A stretch of DNA of 64,000 nucleotides from Synaphobranchus kaupii (GCA_029718625.1 CM056389.1:7293860-7357859), one strand, 5' to 3'; positions 1 to 11,496 are shown, counted from the stretch's first letter. Numbers and translations: made by a program. Notes: generated by a model not told the origin, from the letters alone.

Positions 1-1784
1 TTTTTGTTTTCAAACACCTTATTTTCCATAGAGAGAAAGAAAACAAAAATTCTAACAGTAAAAATGATTTGTATACATTATTTAAAGATTTTCAGTTATA
101 TTTCTGATTTAATTTTGCAGACTGCAATGGAAATGGATACATTTAAATGTAAATTTGCTGGTCGCACCACCTGACCATGACCAGTTGCGCCACCTGACAT
201 TGTGCTCAATAACGATTGAAATTCACTAAATAAAAAGAAGGATATGTAAATGCATTTTACTCTGGTCTCATTTGGCTTTTATTTGAAACCTGAGCATTTT
301 ATACTGGAACTTAATCATACAATTACATTTCATTCAGGCCAGCCACAGTGGTAATGTCAACATTTGATCAATGCTTAAAAAATATAACTGAAACATCAAG
401 TCTCAAGGAACACATTTCAATAATGAGGACTACATTTAATTCAGGTCAGCATTCAAAACAATACTGCACATTCAGCATTTAAAACAATACTGCCACAATG
501 GTAATGTCAACAAGACATTTGATCGATGATTTAAAAATAAAACTGAAATATGAAGTCTCAAGGAACACATTTCAATAATGAAATGCAACTGGATAATTTT
601 TTAAACTATATGCCGTGCTGTTTTTTCTTTGCTTGATAATGGCATCTACAAAAATTTATGAAAAAATAACTTAAAAGGTACAATATGCAACTTTGAGTAT
701 CAATTTTGGTTATATAGTCCTATATTCTTGAAGAGTAGGACTTTTTCACCTTTAAACAACTTAATACCATACAGGAAGATGTATATATTTAAGAAAATGT
801 ATTTAATATCTTCAAACACATTAATTAACATCAATTTTTTCAATTGGTTTAACTGTAATTCTAGTCGCGCCACCTGACATATTGGTCGCACCACCTGACT
901 TTTCAAACTCAATTCAAATCTAACAGGAATTAACTTGAACACCTATATACATGTTTGTCCTTGAACTCAAGGTTATACATATATTTTTTCAATCAAATAG
1001 ACATTTTCTGAATAAAAACTAATTTTCATAGTTTTCCAGGGGTCATACCACCTGACATAGTAAGTTGAACCAACCTCACCATTACTCAAAAACGTCAAAT
1101 TATGTAATATTTGTGGGAGAGTTATTAACCTTGTTACTGCATGACAGGGGTTCTGTGGGGTCTTCTGTGTGATGTCACACCCTGTTGCATCGTTTTCTTA
1201 CAGGCACAGTACATAAAATTATGTTTTCATGTCGGTCGCCCCCCCTGACATTTGGAGAAGTCAATTTCTCGGACAAAGGTTTTTTAAGTAATAGAATAGT
1301 TTTGAAATAGGACTGTTAAACTACTTTCCGTCATTTATGAGCAATCTAACATAAAATCAGGCCAAACTATTTGATTAGGAATTTTATTGAGAAAATTATC
1401 CTTTTTATTGCAGTTTTGTTCTTTGCACGTATGTTCGGACGGTGCACCACCTGACATTTTGGGACTTTAGAACACCAAATCTCAAAAAATAAATTGAATT
1501 TCAATAAAATGAGAAGGGCTTCTCATAAAGGAGATATTGTAGTGCAATTTGATATATAACATGTTTTTTTTAATTATTGTTTTTAGGAAAGTAATGAATT
1601 CGGACACAAAAAAAATCACGTCATGTCATTGACCCATGTACTGTCTCTTTCTTTGTAACCCACTGTGATGTCATAATCAAGTCTCAGAAGCCAGATAGCT
1701 GATGATTGGCTCACCAACCATACCGATTACTACCACCACCACCACCACCACCACCACCATCATCATCGTCAGACATGGGCAAAG
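1..1784. other. Profilin intron 2 and beyond, AT-rich, with a recurrent short motif
   Basis: No exon is visible. The third profilin exon, expected downstream on the minus strand, is not found here and must lie beyond the left edge. The stretch is AT-rich and carries seven scattered copies of a motif close to GGTCGCACCACCTGACAT (at about 160, 184, 863, 884, 1040, 1234 and 1440), all in the same orientation, with unrelated AT-rich DNA between them. This looks like part of an unrecognised repeat family rather than coding sequence. Confidence 0.5.
1731..1768. repeat. (ACC)n/(ATC)n trinucleotide microsatellite
   Basis: A run of ACC triplets followed by ATC triplets lies just inside the intron after profilin exon 2. 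It produces a spurious poly-Gly/poly-Asp extension of the exon reading frame on the minus strand, which should not be annotated as protein. Confidence 0.9.
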
Positions 1785-1790
1785 ACTGAC

Positions 1791-1974
1791 CTTTGTTTGA
1801 CTTTGCAATAGTGATGCCGACACAGTCATGGCCCTTGGCCTTCAGGTCCATGGAGGGTTCCTGCTCATCGTCCATTCCGTCCCTTATCAAAAGGCACTTC
1901 ATCCCACCCAGTATCACTCCTTTAGCCATCAGTTCATTGCGATCCTTTGACATCAGCTGCTGGATTTCCTGTGG
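1791..1974 (-). CDS. pfn1: Profilin, coding exon 2
   Basis: Minus-strand exon of 184 nt encoding 61 residues plus one base. It begins in phase 0 after a TATTAG acceptor and ends ...AACAAAG before a GTCAGT donor. The translation starts PQEIQQLMSKDRNEL and continues with GVILGGMKCLLIRDGM and SMDLKAK. This follows the central profilin pattern, in which a GKDR-like segment is followed by LGG.KC..IRD and MD.R.K. Profilin binds actin monomers and poly-proline and promotes nucleotide exchange on actin. Exon 1 lies 11.6 kb away at 13607-13738 and joins exactly (Thr44 then Pro45). The final exon, with the GKEGVHGG-like segment of the family, is outside the window. Paralog assignment to profilin-1 rests on the neighbouring METTL16 (both at 17p13 in human) and is less certain than the family call. 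Confidence 0.85.
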
Positions 1975-2447
1975 CTAATAATAGAGGAAAAGGAAGAACA
2001 AACAAACAAAAATCCACATGAGCAAAAAGGTCCAATAACACAGCAAACGCCTTCTGAAGTTTTAAACGCAGTGTAGAATTGTAGAGTCATCAAACAGAAC
2101 AAACTGTCGGCCGTTTCTATGGGTGGGTGGGTAAATATATAAACAGCCCGGACGCCTGTATGCAGCCAGTGGGGAACATCTGACAAGGCATATTGTTCTG
2201 GAGCTTGCAGGTTGGCCTGCGCACCGGGGCGACGGATGCTCTAAAGGTGTGTCAGAGTATGTGAGCGGGAGCGAGCGAGGAGGAGAAGCGGATCTAAGTT
2301 TGCTCGTCTCCACTCCTGTCCAAAATAGAATGTTTCATCTTGGCAAAGCTATACAAATTCTGGCTTAGTTTTAATACAACTTTTCTATACGTTAACTTTT
2401 TTTTTGTTGTAAGCTGGCATTTATCTGTATTTATGTTATAAATGAGT
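1975..2447. other. Profilin intron 1, proximal part
   Basis: Between the exon 2 acceptor and the first recognisable transposon end I see no exon. Minus-strand open frames at 1953-2313 have no profilin-like or other recognisable content. Confidence 0.5.
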
Positions 2448-2814
2448 TAGGGATGCACGATATGGATTTCTTTCAGCCGATACCGATAACCGATAATAAC
2501 CTGCTTCTCATGGCCGATACCGATAAGATAACCGATAATTTCACATTTTTGTATTTTAAAAAGAAGTTCATTACCTGTAGTTTATGCACACCCGAGGGTA
2601 AGAAAGGCTAAGATGTAGTGAGCAAAGATGGATGATTTAATATTCCATAGCTCTGACCTAACCAAATCTGACATCACTATTGTTAACACAACAAAAACAA
2701 AGAACAGTTCTGACTCTTCAAATGTTCATTTATTTTTTCTAGTAAAGTACATCAAAAAACTTCACAAACATACTTTGGCTTTTATAGAGCATTTTGCCTA
2801 AGAATTCAAATTAA

Positions 2815-3205
2815 ATAAACTATGGAACAGTCTCCCGCAGCCAATTAGATCTGCTCCCTCTGTGGATGCTTTTAAGTCCCAACTCAAAACGCACTTTTAC
2901 TCACTAGCATTCGATTAACCTCAAACATGTATCATATACACCTCATTATGTAGCCTACCTCTCTGTATAGCTGTTATCCTGCCCTATTTGTTTTCTGTAC
3001 TGTCCTACTGTGTTGTCTTACTGTGTCTCACTGTTTTATCTTACTGTAGTGTCTATCACCTTACTGTATTGTCATACTGTTCTATCCTATTGTCCTACTG
3101 TGCCAATGTCCATTTTTATCATGATTTGTAGACCTTGTACAGCACTTTGGTCAGCTCCTGGAGTTTTTAAATGTGCTTTATAAATAAAATGACTTGACTT
3201 GACTT
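2815..3205 (+). mobile_element. LINE 3' end (5'-truncated, L2/CR1-like)
   Basis: Plus-strand frame starts LWNSLPQPIRSAPSVDAFK and goes on to a KTHFYS-like end. This is the usual carboxyl end of fish L2/CR1-type LINE ORF2, placed after the reverse transcriptase. It is followed by a stop, a T-rich 3' UTR and a terminal AATAAAATGACTTGACTTGACTT short-repeat tail, which is the 3' end structure of these elements. Only the last few dozen codons are left. It interrupts the hAT element. Confidence 0.65.
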
Positions 3206-3609
3206 AAATGCTTTGACATAATCTGTTAAATCAGACATGTCAATGTATTAAATACAGATTATTAATAGTAAAGTGCATCACTCAATACAAAAATAAAGGC
3301 TTTTATAAAACCAAAAGCCTATGGCTGCTTAGTCTGCAGATAAAACACAATGACAAAAGGCATATAGTAAACTGGCCCCTATGTCATTTTATGCTTAAAG
3401 GTATCCAAAGGAGTTTTCCTTGTAAACAACTCGTTTTGTATACATTCACATTTTCATCCAAATAGACAAAAGAGTTTTCTATTGTTGTTCCCTAATCTAC
3501 AAACTGAATACATTTCCTACCTCATAGAACCGTTACAAAGTACATTTTCTTTGCTCTTGCATTGTTTACACCCATTTTTACTTTAGGTCCTTTCCAAGGG
3601 TTAGGGGAA

Positions 3610-5051
3610 AACTATGCTACTTTGAGGGCATCAGGGGGAGATTTTTCTTGATAAAAAGAAGCATCTCTGCCTTCTCGCATCCGATTCTGTTTCTTTTCTC
3701 ATCAACCACATGAGCAGCAGCAGAAAATAAACGCTCACTGTCGACACTAGTGCAAGGGGCTGACAGGTATTTCCGTGCAGGTTGGGCCAGGGTCGGGAAA
3801 CGGGATTTGTCGCTATTCCAGTCCTGGGAAGCAGGGGACTCACTTTTGCTCTAACAAACTCCTCAGCGTATAAAACGTGCCGTTCCATCGCGTGGCTACG
3901 TCTTGTTGGAGCCGTGTGGTTTTCATGCCCGGTTGTGTCTGTAAATCTTTCAGACGGGAGGCGGCAAGTTGGGAGTGCTTAAAATGCTCCCGATGGAAAC
4001 AGTCGGATATACTTATTTGGCTCAGTACAGCCTCGTTTACGGCAGGCTGTAAAGCGTGTGCCATACAGCCCAAGCTTGCAACCCCACATTCCTCCATAGC
4101 CTTGGCCATATTGCGTGTGTAACCGTATAGAAAGAGAGAAGCTTACGTTTACTCAGAAGTCCAAGGTGAGATTTGAACCCCGCTCCTCTCACTCGTAAGC
4201 GAACGCGTTACCAATCAGCTAAAGACGACATCGCCGATAGCTAAGGATAACGTCGTTATTTTGACCCTGAGGGTTGCGTCATCAGAGAGTGTTGTCACGG
4301 TAACCTGCTACAAGGCCTTCGCTTTACTGCACCTCACTGTGCTTTACTAGCGAACTAGCCGAGCTACACCCGCTACACGTGCATTGTCCCTAAGCACAAC
4401 ATGCACTCTCTCCTTTGTTATGTTCCACTGCCCAAACATGGTTTCCAAAGCTTCGCAGATCGCTGTCGCTGTATGCGACCCGGAGCGCTCTTGCGCATGC
4501 AATAATGTCCTTTTCATGTTAAAGTCTTCATCCAGCCACTGAGCCGCCAAACTAAGCTGTCTGGACTAACGTCAGAAGTCCATGTGTCCGTGGTAAAACT
4601 TACGTCGCTTACGTTGGTATCGATCAGACTATGAATGTGTGTGGTGATCACATCATACAGGGCAGGTAGGGATACGTATGCAAAGTAGCGGCGGCTTGGG
4701 GGAGTATACCGGGGTTCCAAATGCGCCATTAGCTGGCGAAATCCTTGGTCTTCTACTACGGAAAAAGGCTGGTCATCAAGTGCCATAAATCCTGTGATTT
4801 TGTCATTAATTGCTTTAGCCTTTGGGCTGTCTCTAGTAAACTCCCTGCAGTTTTCAAATGCCTGTTGAATAGTCATTCCTGCACTCGCTTCGTATTCCTT
4901 CAATACATCTTCGTTGCGATGACGACCTTTCAGGTGACATAAGATTTGTTGTGTTAAAACTCTTAAGACCTTTTCTCGGGACCCTTGCGGAACATGTATT
5001 GCAAATTGCAATCGTGTTGTCTTCCTCTGAAACTGTGAAAAACGTCCACAC
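3610..5051 (-). pseudogene. hAT transposase relic (BED zinc finger, Ac/ZBED-like)
   Basis: Read on the minus strand across several frames. The amino end has a BED-type finger (ICNTCSARVPRKG, FNTTNLM, then HLKGRHRNED in a shifted frame). The middle has SDVSFTTDTWTS, the hAT segment around a catalytic Asp. After the 260-bp insert come GCMAHALQPAVNEAV and RWNGTFYTLRSLLEQK. The carboxyl end has a SVDSERLFSAAAHVVDEKR-type hATC dimerisation segment near 3700-3770. At least three frame changes (around 4900, 4540 and 3850) plus the insertion make it a non-coding fossil. Confidence 0.8.
4118..4377 (-). mobile_element. 260-bp tRNA-like/SINE-like insert inside the hAT transposase
   Basis: The transposase reads ...RDNAR before and NMAKAMEECG after this block, so it is an insertion at a codon-level position. 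It is flanked by the 4-bp direct repeat CGTG (4114-4117 and 4378-4381). On the minus strand it has a polymerase III A-box-like TAGCTGATTGGTA (4209-4221) and a B-box-like GTTCAAATCTC (4168-4178), with a possible anticodon arm between them. The ends also show a short inverted TGTA, so a MITE that captured a tRNA-like sequence is an alternative to a SINE. It is not a functional tRNA: the acceptor and T stems do not pair well. Confidence 0.55.
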
Positions 5052-5200
5052 CGGCGATGACTCTTAAGTTTTAAATTAAGTTTTGTTCGGTAATACTCAT
5101 TTGAGCATCTTGGGGCAATAGAAAAAGACCTTCTGTGTGTTTTTTGATTTATTTTTTCCTCACGATACATCGTTGAGCTCACTGAAAGTCAGCTATTTTC

Positions 5201-6387
5201 CCATAGAAATACATTGAGCAGCAGCGGCCAACCAACCTAGTGACGTCACGACCGCAGTTGGTCCAAGATGGTTGCGCTCTAGTGGAAAAAAAGCAAATTT
5301 CAACGTCTTTTTCCAGCAAATACGGGTCAGTTTGAGATTTGAACGCACGGTCATATCTAATTTAAGGTAAAAAGCCAACGAACCAGAGCCACTTTACGGA
5401 GTGCTTCATGTCCCCTTTAAGACTATGCTACCTTTCTAGTGCCGCTGCTAGGGACATTTATAATAAAAGTAGTCTTGTCAAAGTAACACGTGATTGATTG
5501 ACCATCAATATAGTTCATGGCAATAGCGTTACTCTATGTTCGTCCGTGTGTGGTGATGCAGTGCATCAAGCTTGGCTACCGAGCTCAGCTGGTCAGCTAA
5601 TCAAATTATTATAAATTATAAATTGAAGATAACTGAATGAACATTAATTATGTGACGAATACCACATTCAATGCGAACAATGTCTATGGCTAGCTGCCGT
5701 TTGTGGCTAACGTTAGTTAAACTAGCTGCTCTTAGGACCTAGCTAGTTGGAGCAGCTGGCTAGTAACGTTAGCTAGGCAATCACGGTAGCTAGTTAACTT
5801 ATATAGCCAGTCAGCTAGGATATTGGGCAGCTTGTTAGGAGGACTTTAAGGAAGTCGAATAACTTAAAGCTTGCAATAAGCCATCGCTAGCTTGCTAGCT
5901 AAATGTTAAAATGACTTGCCATAAGCTATTGTTAGCTTGCTAGTTAGCTAACCCAGCATTGCTAAGCAATGGTAACGTTCATGGCAGGGGGAGTACGGTG
6001 ATTGCGGACGGGAGGGGGTGGAATAGCTAAATTAATATCTAAATTGATAAGGCTATACAGGTATGGAGCAATCGATTTGATACTTATCCCACAGTTTGGC
6101 TGCTTGCTCCGAGACGATGGGCCTGTAGTGTCGTAAATTAATGCTAACTGCTGCAGCATTCCCTGCTGTCTCATCTCACAAAACAGTATTTTCTTTTCAT
6201 AGTAAATGCATCATAGCTTGCTACAAAATGAATATGCGATGACAAACATGTTGAAGATGAGCGACAAGGCAGTCAATTTATTATGTTACGAACTGTGTCC
6301 ACAAAATAACAGCTTGTTCAGGGTAGGCTACTAAGGGATCTTCTCCATCGACCAGACTTCCACTCAAAGATACAGCCTGTCTTCTTG
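5201..6387. other. Profilin intron 1, AT-rich intronic DNA
   Basis: No exon or clear element. It contains many GCTAGCTAACGTTAGC-type short motifs (5680-5960) that are common in fish non-coding DNA. Confidence 0.4.
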
Positions 6388-6770
6388 TCCCAAGACACCA
6401 GGGGCCACATGTATAAAACTCTGAGCAAAAGAATGCGTAAAAGAACACTCAGGGTGAAAGTCGGAAATCTGCTTAAAAAACGTTTAGCATTTTCTACCTT
6501 TGCCTTTCTGTCACTGTGTCGCCATATCACACAGACTCCAAACATTGCACACGTATGGTGTCCATCGTGTGCAGAGGTACGCAGATTCTCACAGCACGTG
6601 TTATATTATACATCTGAATTTCTGCGTGGAAACTCGCTTACGCGGCTTTCTGAGGGCATTTTTCTGCATTTTTCTGTGGCCCCAGGCGTTACGCATTTTA
6701 GACAAATGATTGTCGTCTCCTGGCATGGTGGAGTGAGAGGTAGTAGCCGGAGTAAGGCAGAAAATTCAAC
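6388..6770. mobile_element. Probable MITE, family not identified
   Basis: The segment starts with CAGGGGCCACATGTATAAAACTC and runs to a GGCCCCAGGCGTTACGCAT region. The two GGGGCC/GGCCCC ends, together with GCGTAA/TTACGC words inside each end, suggest imperfect terminal inverted repeats of a non-autonomous DNA transposon. Plus-strand open frames here are fortuitous. Confidence 0.35.
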
Positions 6771-7689
6771 CAATTGAAATTCAGAGATTTCATACGTACG
6801 TACATCTTCTACTCGTAAATCCTAGTTTCTGATAGTGCGAGACTTAAGGAGAAAAGCCTCACTGGAGCAGACCTTTAATATGTCAAATACGTTTTCTTCA
6901 GCAGGAGCCAAGGAATCTGGTGGAAAAATAATTTTAATTGTAGACCACACAGTTCAGGAGTTATGGGCCAAAACATAAATGGCGGCATTAGAGCATCTCA
7001 GTCTGGCCATTAGTCATTGCGATAACCTGAGCTGTGGGGGGAATTGGAACATACCCGTCAAGTTTCCGACCTCTAGAATTTACAGTTTTTGCTTCCCATT
7101 CAGTTTTAGGGAAGAATAATAGAGCCTGTGGAGTGGGATCAGGTTACTTTCAGCTGAGCGTTTGTTGCCAGCTAGCTACTGCAATGGTGGTTGGTGAAGA
7201 AGTGGAGGTACAGCGAAGCCAAACAAGCCAAACCTAGGATTTGCTTTTCCTGAACGGTGACAGTTAAAGTTTAGCAAGGGGATGAAAAGCGACGCAGGGT
7301 TGGAGTGTTTTCTGTTGGACCTGTAAGTAAAGTTACCTCTGGCCATCTAGCTACCTAACATAGCTAGCTGATAGCTAAAGTCGGGTATTTTATTTTCATT
7401 CAATTAATATGACGATGTAATACTATGTTGTATTTGAGAAATTAAATATTTGTATACAAATATCTTCATGAAAACATCACTTTACAAGTGTAATGGCTAG
7501 CTAAGATATTGTCTGCTTATATTACTGTCTTTACATCCCAGTTCTAAATGAATATTCAGAATAATGTTAGCTAAATACCGAACAAGGAAAATACCACAAA
7601 ATAGCTGCAGCTGAAACACCACAAGATAGCGTTGGTGGCAACTGTAGTAGGGAGTAGCTACAGTAACGATGTTCCTACGAGGTGCACTT
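6771..7689. other. Profilin intron 1, no recognised feature
   Basis: I see neither exon-like coding pattern with splice sites nor a recognisable repeat end. Confidence 0.35.
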
Positions 7690-7951
7690 CCCTTACAAAA
7701 ATATAGGCCTTCTGGCGAATTTGCGTCAAACCTTTGGCATTGTTGCCGCAGGTTTGCGGCAAGCTCATATTTTCACATGCAAATTAGCTTTGTGGGAACT
7801 GCCATTGTTGCAAGGAGTTCACCAGAATTTCACCACTATTGGCAAAGTCCGGCAAACCTCTGGCAACATTTTGTGAAGAACTATTTAGTTTGTGGCAAAT
7901 GCGCTACATATTAGCTGCAAGTTCGCAGCAAACTATCCAGTTTTGTAAGGG
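7690..7951. mobile_element. Short MITE with CCCTTACAAAA terminal inverted repeats
   Basis: CCCTTACAAAA at 7690-7700 is mirrored by TTTTGTAAGGG at 7941-7951, giving a perfect 11-bp terminal inverted repeat around a 262-bp body. No transposase frame is present. Target duplication is not clear. Confidence 0.55.
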
Positions 7952-8994
7952 TTATAGTGTTTGTAAGATTGTTATATCACCTGTTGACTCTGAAGTCGAA
8001 ACGTTTGTATTTAATAAACGGGCTTCATTCAGTCTGTTTAATGAGCCTTGGTACATTTTTCTTTACGTGCACTCATATATCGAGAGCGCCTTTTCTCTTA
8101 TGAGCTTTGACTGAAGTGTATGGGCTAGCCTTTATTTCATTAATATAACACTGCCTAATTTTTCTTGCTGTGCTGAAGCGTGTTGGAGATGAGTGGGTCG
8201 GGTTTAGGACAGAGGAGGCGACTTCTTTGATTGTAAACACAGGTCCACAGCAAGGCTTTAAGATCACAGAAAACATTCTTGCTTGTGACGTTTCATGAAC
8301 TCATAGCCTGGGAACCCCTCCGTCTAATACAGCACATTCAATTTATTCAAATAAATGGCAGGAGGTGGTTGCAGAAAACCGGTTTGCTCATTAATCCATT
8401 CAGTGCCGCGGGCGATGTAACTCAACAAAAATACGAACGTAGAACCCCCCCCCCCCCTTGTCCTTCATCTAGCTGGGGTTCTTCAGCAGCAAACTGTGCT
8501 CTGTGAAAAGAAATTCAAAGTAAAAAAAAAACAATAAAAAAAAACATGTAACTCCAGCTCTGGTAGCATTGTGCAAATCTCAAACATGGTACACTACTGG
8601 CCACCAGGGGGCCCCAGGGAGCCGGATATCAGTAGAACACTGTCCAAAGCAGCCTCATATCTTCAATAAACCAGGCCCGCCAGCAACACCAACCAGTCTG
8701 ACAGCACAAGTCTCCGCCCATCACGCACCTTAACATTGCACGGCTGTGGAGGCACTGCGGGTTTAGGTATCAGACAGGTGCATGATCAGGCAAGAGGAAG
8801 GGGGAAAGCCACACGCGAGTCGCAACACGCCAACGCCGCTGCTGGAAACCACCCTCCTTTTGCCTCAGCCTCGCAGAACCATAAATGACCGTGAGCAAGG
8901 GGGTCAGAAAGAGTCCACACGGACGGCACTCGAGAAGCAGACGCACACTGCACACTTTGCATTTCACAGGGTGTGTGTGGCCTAGAACGAGGAC
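7952..8994. other. Profilin intron 1, no recognised feature
   Basis: Contains a poly-C run near 8447 and A-rich tracts near 8521. No exon or transposon end was recognised. Confidence 0.35.
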
Positions 8995-9172
8995 CTCAAA
9001 CTCTAGTCTCGAGGGCCATGGTGCCTGCAGGTTTTTGGTGGGTTCAGCACTCAAGTGTTCATGTCACGCCGATTGGCTATAGAATCCACACACCTCGTTT
9101 ACAACACCTAAATATTCTTCCCACAAATATCCGTAAGGCACTGCGTCCCTCCAGGACTGGAGTTAAACCTGC
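8995..9172. mobile_element. Small inverted-repeat element that seeds the adjacent minisatellite
   Basis: The left end (8995-9034; CTCAAACTCTAGTCTCGAGG, then a GGCC...GTGCCTGCAGG segment) is an imperfect inverted copy of the right end at 9139-9172 (GGCACTGCGTCCCTCCAGGA, then CTGGAGTTAAA). The ~100 bp between them is unrelated to the repeat. This is the layout of a small non-autonomous DNA element with ~35-bp terminal inverted repeats. The tandem array that starts at its right end has the same sequence as that terminal repeat. Confidence 0.5.
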
Positions 9173-9803
9173 AGGCACTGCGGCCCTCCAGGACTGAACC
9201 TGCAGACACTGCGGCCCTCCAGGACTGAACCTGCAGACACTGCGGCCCTCCAGGACTGGAGTTAAACCTGCAGGCACTGCGGCCCTCCAGGACTGGAGTT
9301 AAACCTGCAGACACTGCGGCCCTCCAGGACTGGAGTTAAACCTGCAGACACTGCGGCCCTCCAGGACTGGACCTGCAGACACTGCGGCCGTCCAGGACTG
9401 AACCTGCAGACACTGCGGCCGTCCAGGACTGAACCTGCAGACACTGCGGCCCTCCAGGACTGGAGTTAAAGCTGCAGACACTGCGGCCCTCCAGGACTGG
9501 AGTTAAACCTGCAGACACTGCGGCCCTCCAGGACTGGAGTTAAAGCTGCAGACACTGCGGCCCTCCAGGACTGAACCTGCAGACACTGCGGCCCTCCAGG
9601 ACTGGAGTTAAAGCTGCAGACACTGCGGCCCTCCAGGACTGGAGTTAAACCTGCAGACACTGCGGCCCTCCAGGACTGGAGTTAAAGCTGCAGATACTGC
9701 GGCCCTCCAGGACTGGAGTTAAACCTGCAGACACTGCGGCCCCTCCAGGACTGGAGTTAAACCTGCAGACACTGCGGCCCTCCAGGACTGGAGTTAAAGC
9801 AAG
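9141..9803. repeat. 37/31-bp minisatellite
   Basis: About 18 head-to-tail units of 37 bp (AACCTGCAGACACTGCGGCC, then CTCCAGGACTGGAGTTA) mixed with a 31-bp variant lacking GAGTTA, plus single-base variants such as AAGCTGCAG and CGGCCGTCC. The PstI-like CTGCAG core recurs in nearly every unit. Open frames on the minus strand through the array are fortuitous. Confidence 0.9.
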
Positions 9804-10455
9804 CATATGAGAGAGAGAGGGAGAAAGCGTCGTTGTTGGAAGCCTCTCAATTGTGTTAAGATGTAGGAGTTTCCAAATCGTGCCCCGTTTTTGCTAATAC
9901 CAAACTGGATATGCTGTTGCTCCAAGGGTTTCTCAAGATTAGCTTTAGCATAAAGCAGATTTAAATAATAAGAATTAAATAAGGAAATTATGAAGATCAA
10001 AATGCTCCAACTAGGAGCTATTCATCTTATTAATCTCATTTCACTCAAAAATGATGGCAGGTCTGCGTGAAATATGCTAATTCTGGATTGTTCTAGCAAA
10101 CAATTGAATTGCCTGCATTGGAAATGATGTAATTCTTTGGCAAATATCTACATTAATCAGTGTAGCCTTACTAGGACACTGTATGACAGAACACTTTGGA
10201 CATCCATTTCTTTTAAAGGCTATAAATACAGCATTTTTATGGAGACAAAAACTTTTTTATATATATATATATAATACATCCACTGAGCTTGATGAAAGAT
10301 GCAGAATAAAAGTCTTGCTTTTCCCAAAAAATAAATATTGATTATGAATTTATCATTACAAAAATTGTTTTACAGGCCGTAAAAGAGTGCAGTGTTTATC
10401 TCTGTCTAAGACGACAGAGTTTGGTTCCCGGTGTTGTCCTGTTCGTTTTTTTTGC
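9804..10455. other. Profilin intron 1, AT-rich, no feature
   Basis: AT-rich with a short (TA)n run near 10258-10272. No exon or element recognised. Confidence 0.4.
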
Positions 10456-10918
10456 TCCCCTGCAGATCTCTCTCCCCCCTTCACTATAAACGCGCTAGCT
10501 AAGCTACGCGCTATGCTATGAGCCCCTGCAGATCTCTCTCCCCCCTTCACTATAAACGCGCTAGCTAAGCTACGCGCTATGCTATGAGCCCCTGCAGATC
10601 TCTCTCCCCCGTTCACTATAAAGCGCTAGCTAAGCTATGCGATATGCTATGAGCCCCTGCAGATCTCTCTCCCCCCTTCACTATAAACGCGCTAGCTAAG
10701 CTACGCGCTATGCTATGAGCCCCTGCAGATCTCTCCCCCCGGCTTCACTATAAACGCGCTAGCTAAGCTACGCCCTATGCTATGAGCCCCTGCAGATCTC
10801 TCTCCCCCCTTCTGTATAAACGCGCTAGCTAAGCTACGCGCTATGCTATGAGCCCCTGCAGATCTCTCTCCCACCTTCACTATAAACGCGCTAGCTAAGC
10901 TACGCGCTATGCTATGAA
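10456..10918. repeat. 66-bp minisatellite, about 7 units
   Basis: The unit begins AGCCCCTGCAGATCTCTCTC and continues through a C-rich run, TTCACTATAAACGCGCTAGC and TAAGCTACGCGCTATGCTATG. The period is 66 bp, divisible by three, so a 22-residue repeat stays open on the minus strand without being a gene. Units differ by small changes. Confidence 0.9.
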
Positions 10919-11383
10919 CGCCCTGTGCTTTTCTTTTACTTAATTTCTCCAGTTAAAATGAAAACGATAATGGATTGTGGTACGAGGATTGTAAACACCG
11001 GCTGTGTTATTAAATGCAATCTCCATATGAGACACTAGGGGGTGAAATGCTGTATCTATAGCCTTTAAGCGTTTGTTTATTCAGTTATTAACAGTTTCCG
11101 TGTGTTATTTGATAAAACAGTAGCTCATGCCCGAGGGAAGCCAGTTCCTTAGTAGCCCACATTTTGTCACGCACTCAACTGTTTGTCAAATTGAACTTGG
11201 GGCCTGGGCCAAATCCATGCGTCTTTTACACGTTTTCGTTTTATGTTTCCACAGCAACCAAAAACTCAATCAAAAACAATCAACCAGCTATGGAACCCAA
11301 GGTGCGGGCGTACAGTTATTTTGGAGCACAGCTGCAGGATAGCAACCGGCAAAGTATTAATTTAGTGGTTTAGTAAGCCAACT

Positions 11384-11496
11384 AGGCATGGGACGATATG
11401 AAAATTTCATGTCACGATTATCCTGGCAAAAATAATTGCGATTCTTGAGTGTTTTTATCCCGATAAACGATAAAATCTTAAATCCTCCCATCCCTA
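11384..11496. mobile_element. Short hAT-type MITE remnant
   Basis: A GGCATGGGACGATATG start and a CCCATCCCTA end resemble opposed hAT-like termini, with CGATAAACGATAAAAT subterminal motifs between them. About 110 bp, no coding content. Confidence 0.4.

Larger units (their letters stand above)
2448..5200 (-). mobile_element. Decayed hAT-type DNA transposon with nested insertions
   Basis: The left boundary is a TAGGGATGCACGATAT terminus typical of vertebrate hAT elements, followed by repeated CCGATAACCGATA subterminal motifs. A transposase relic on the minus strand occupies about 3610-5051. A LINE 3' end (2815-3205) and a 260-bp tRNA-like insert (4118-4377) are nested inside. I could not find the matching right terminus, so the right limit is approximate and the element may be truncated. 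Confidence 0.65.

Noticed and set aside
1711..1790. Poly-Gly/poly-Asp tail on the profilin exon 2 frame
   Set aside because: Lies past a GTCAGT donor and derives from an ACC/ATC microsatellite. Profilins have no such tail at this point.
1953..2313. Minus-strand frames just upstream of profilin exon 2 as a possible exon 1
   Set aside because: No profilin amino-terminal pattern. A perfect, phase-matched exon 1 exists at 13607-13738.
4152..4232. Functional tRNA gene on the minus strand
   Set aside because: Only A- and B-box-like motifs and a partly paired anticodon arm are present. The acceptor and T stems do not pair, and the block is part of a 260-bp inserted element.
9141..10918. CRISPR-like repeat arrays
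   Set aside because: Units are contiguous with no unique spacers, and the genome is a vertebrate with introns. These are minisatellites.
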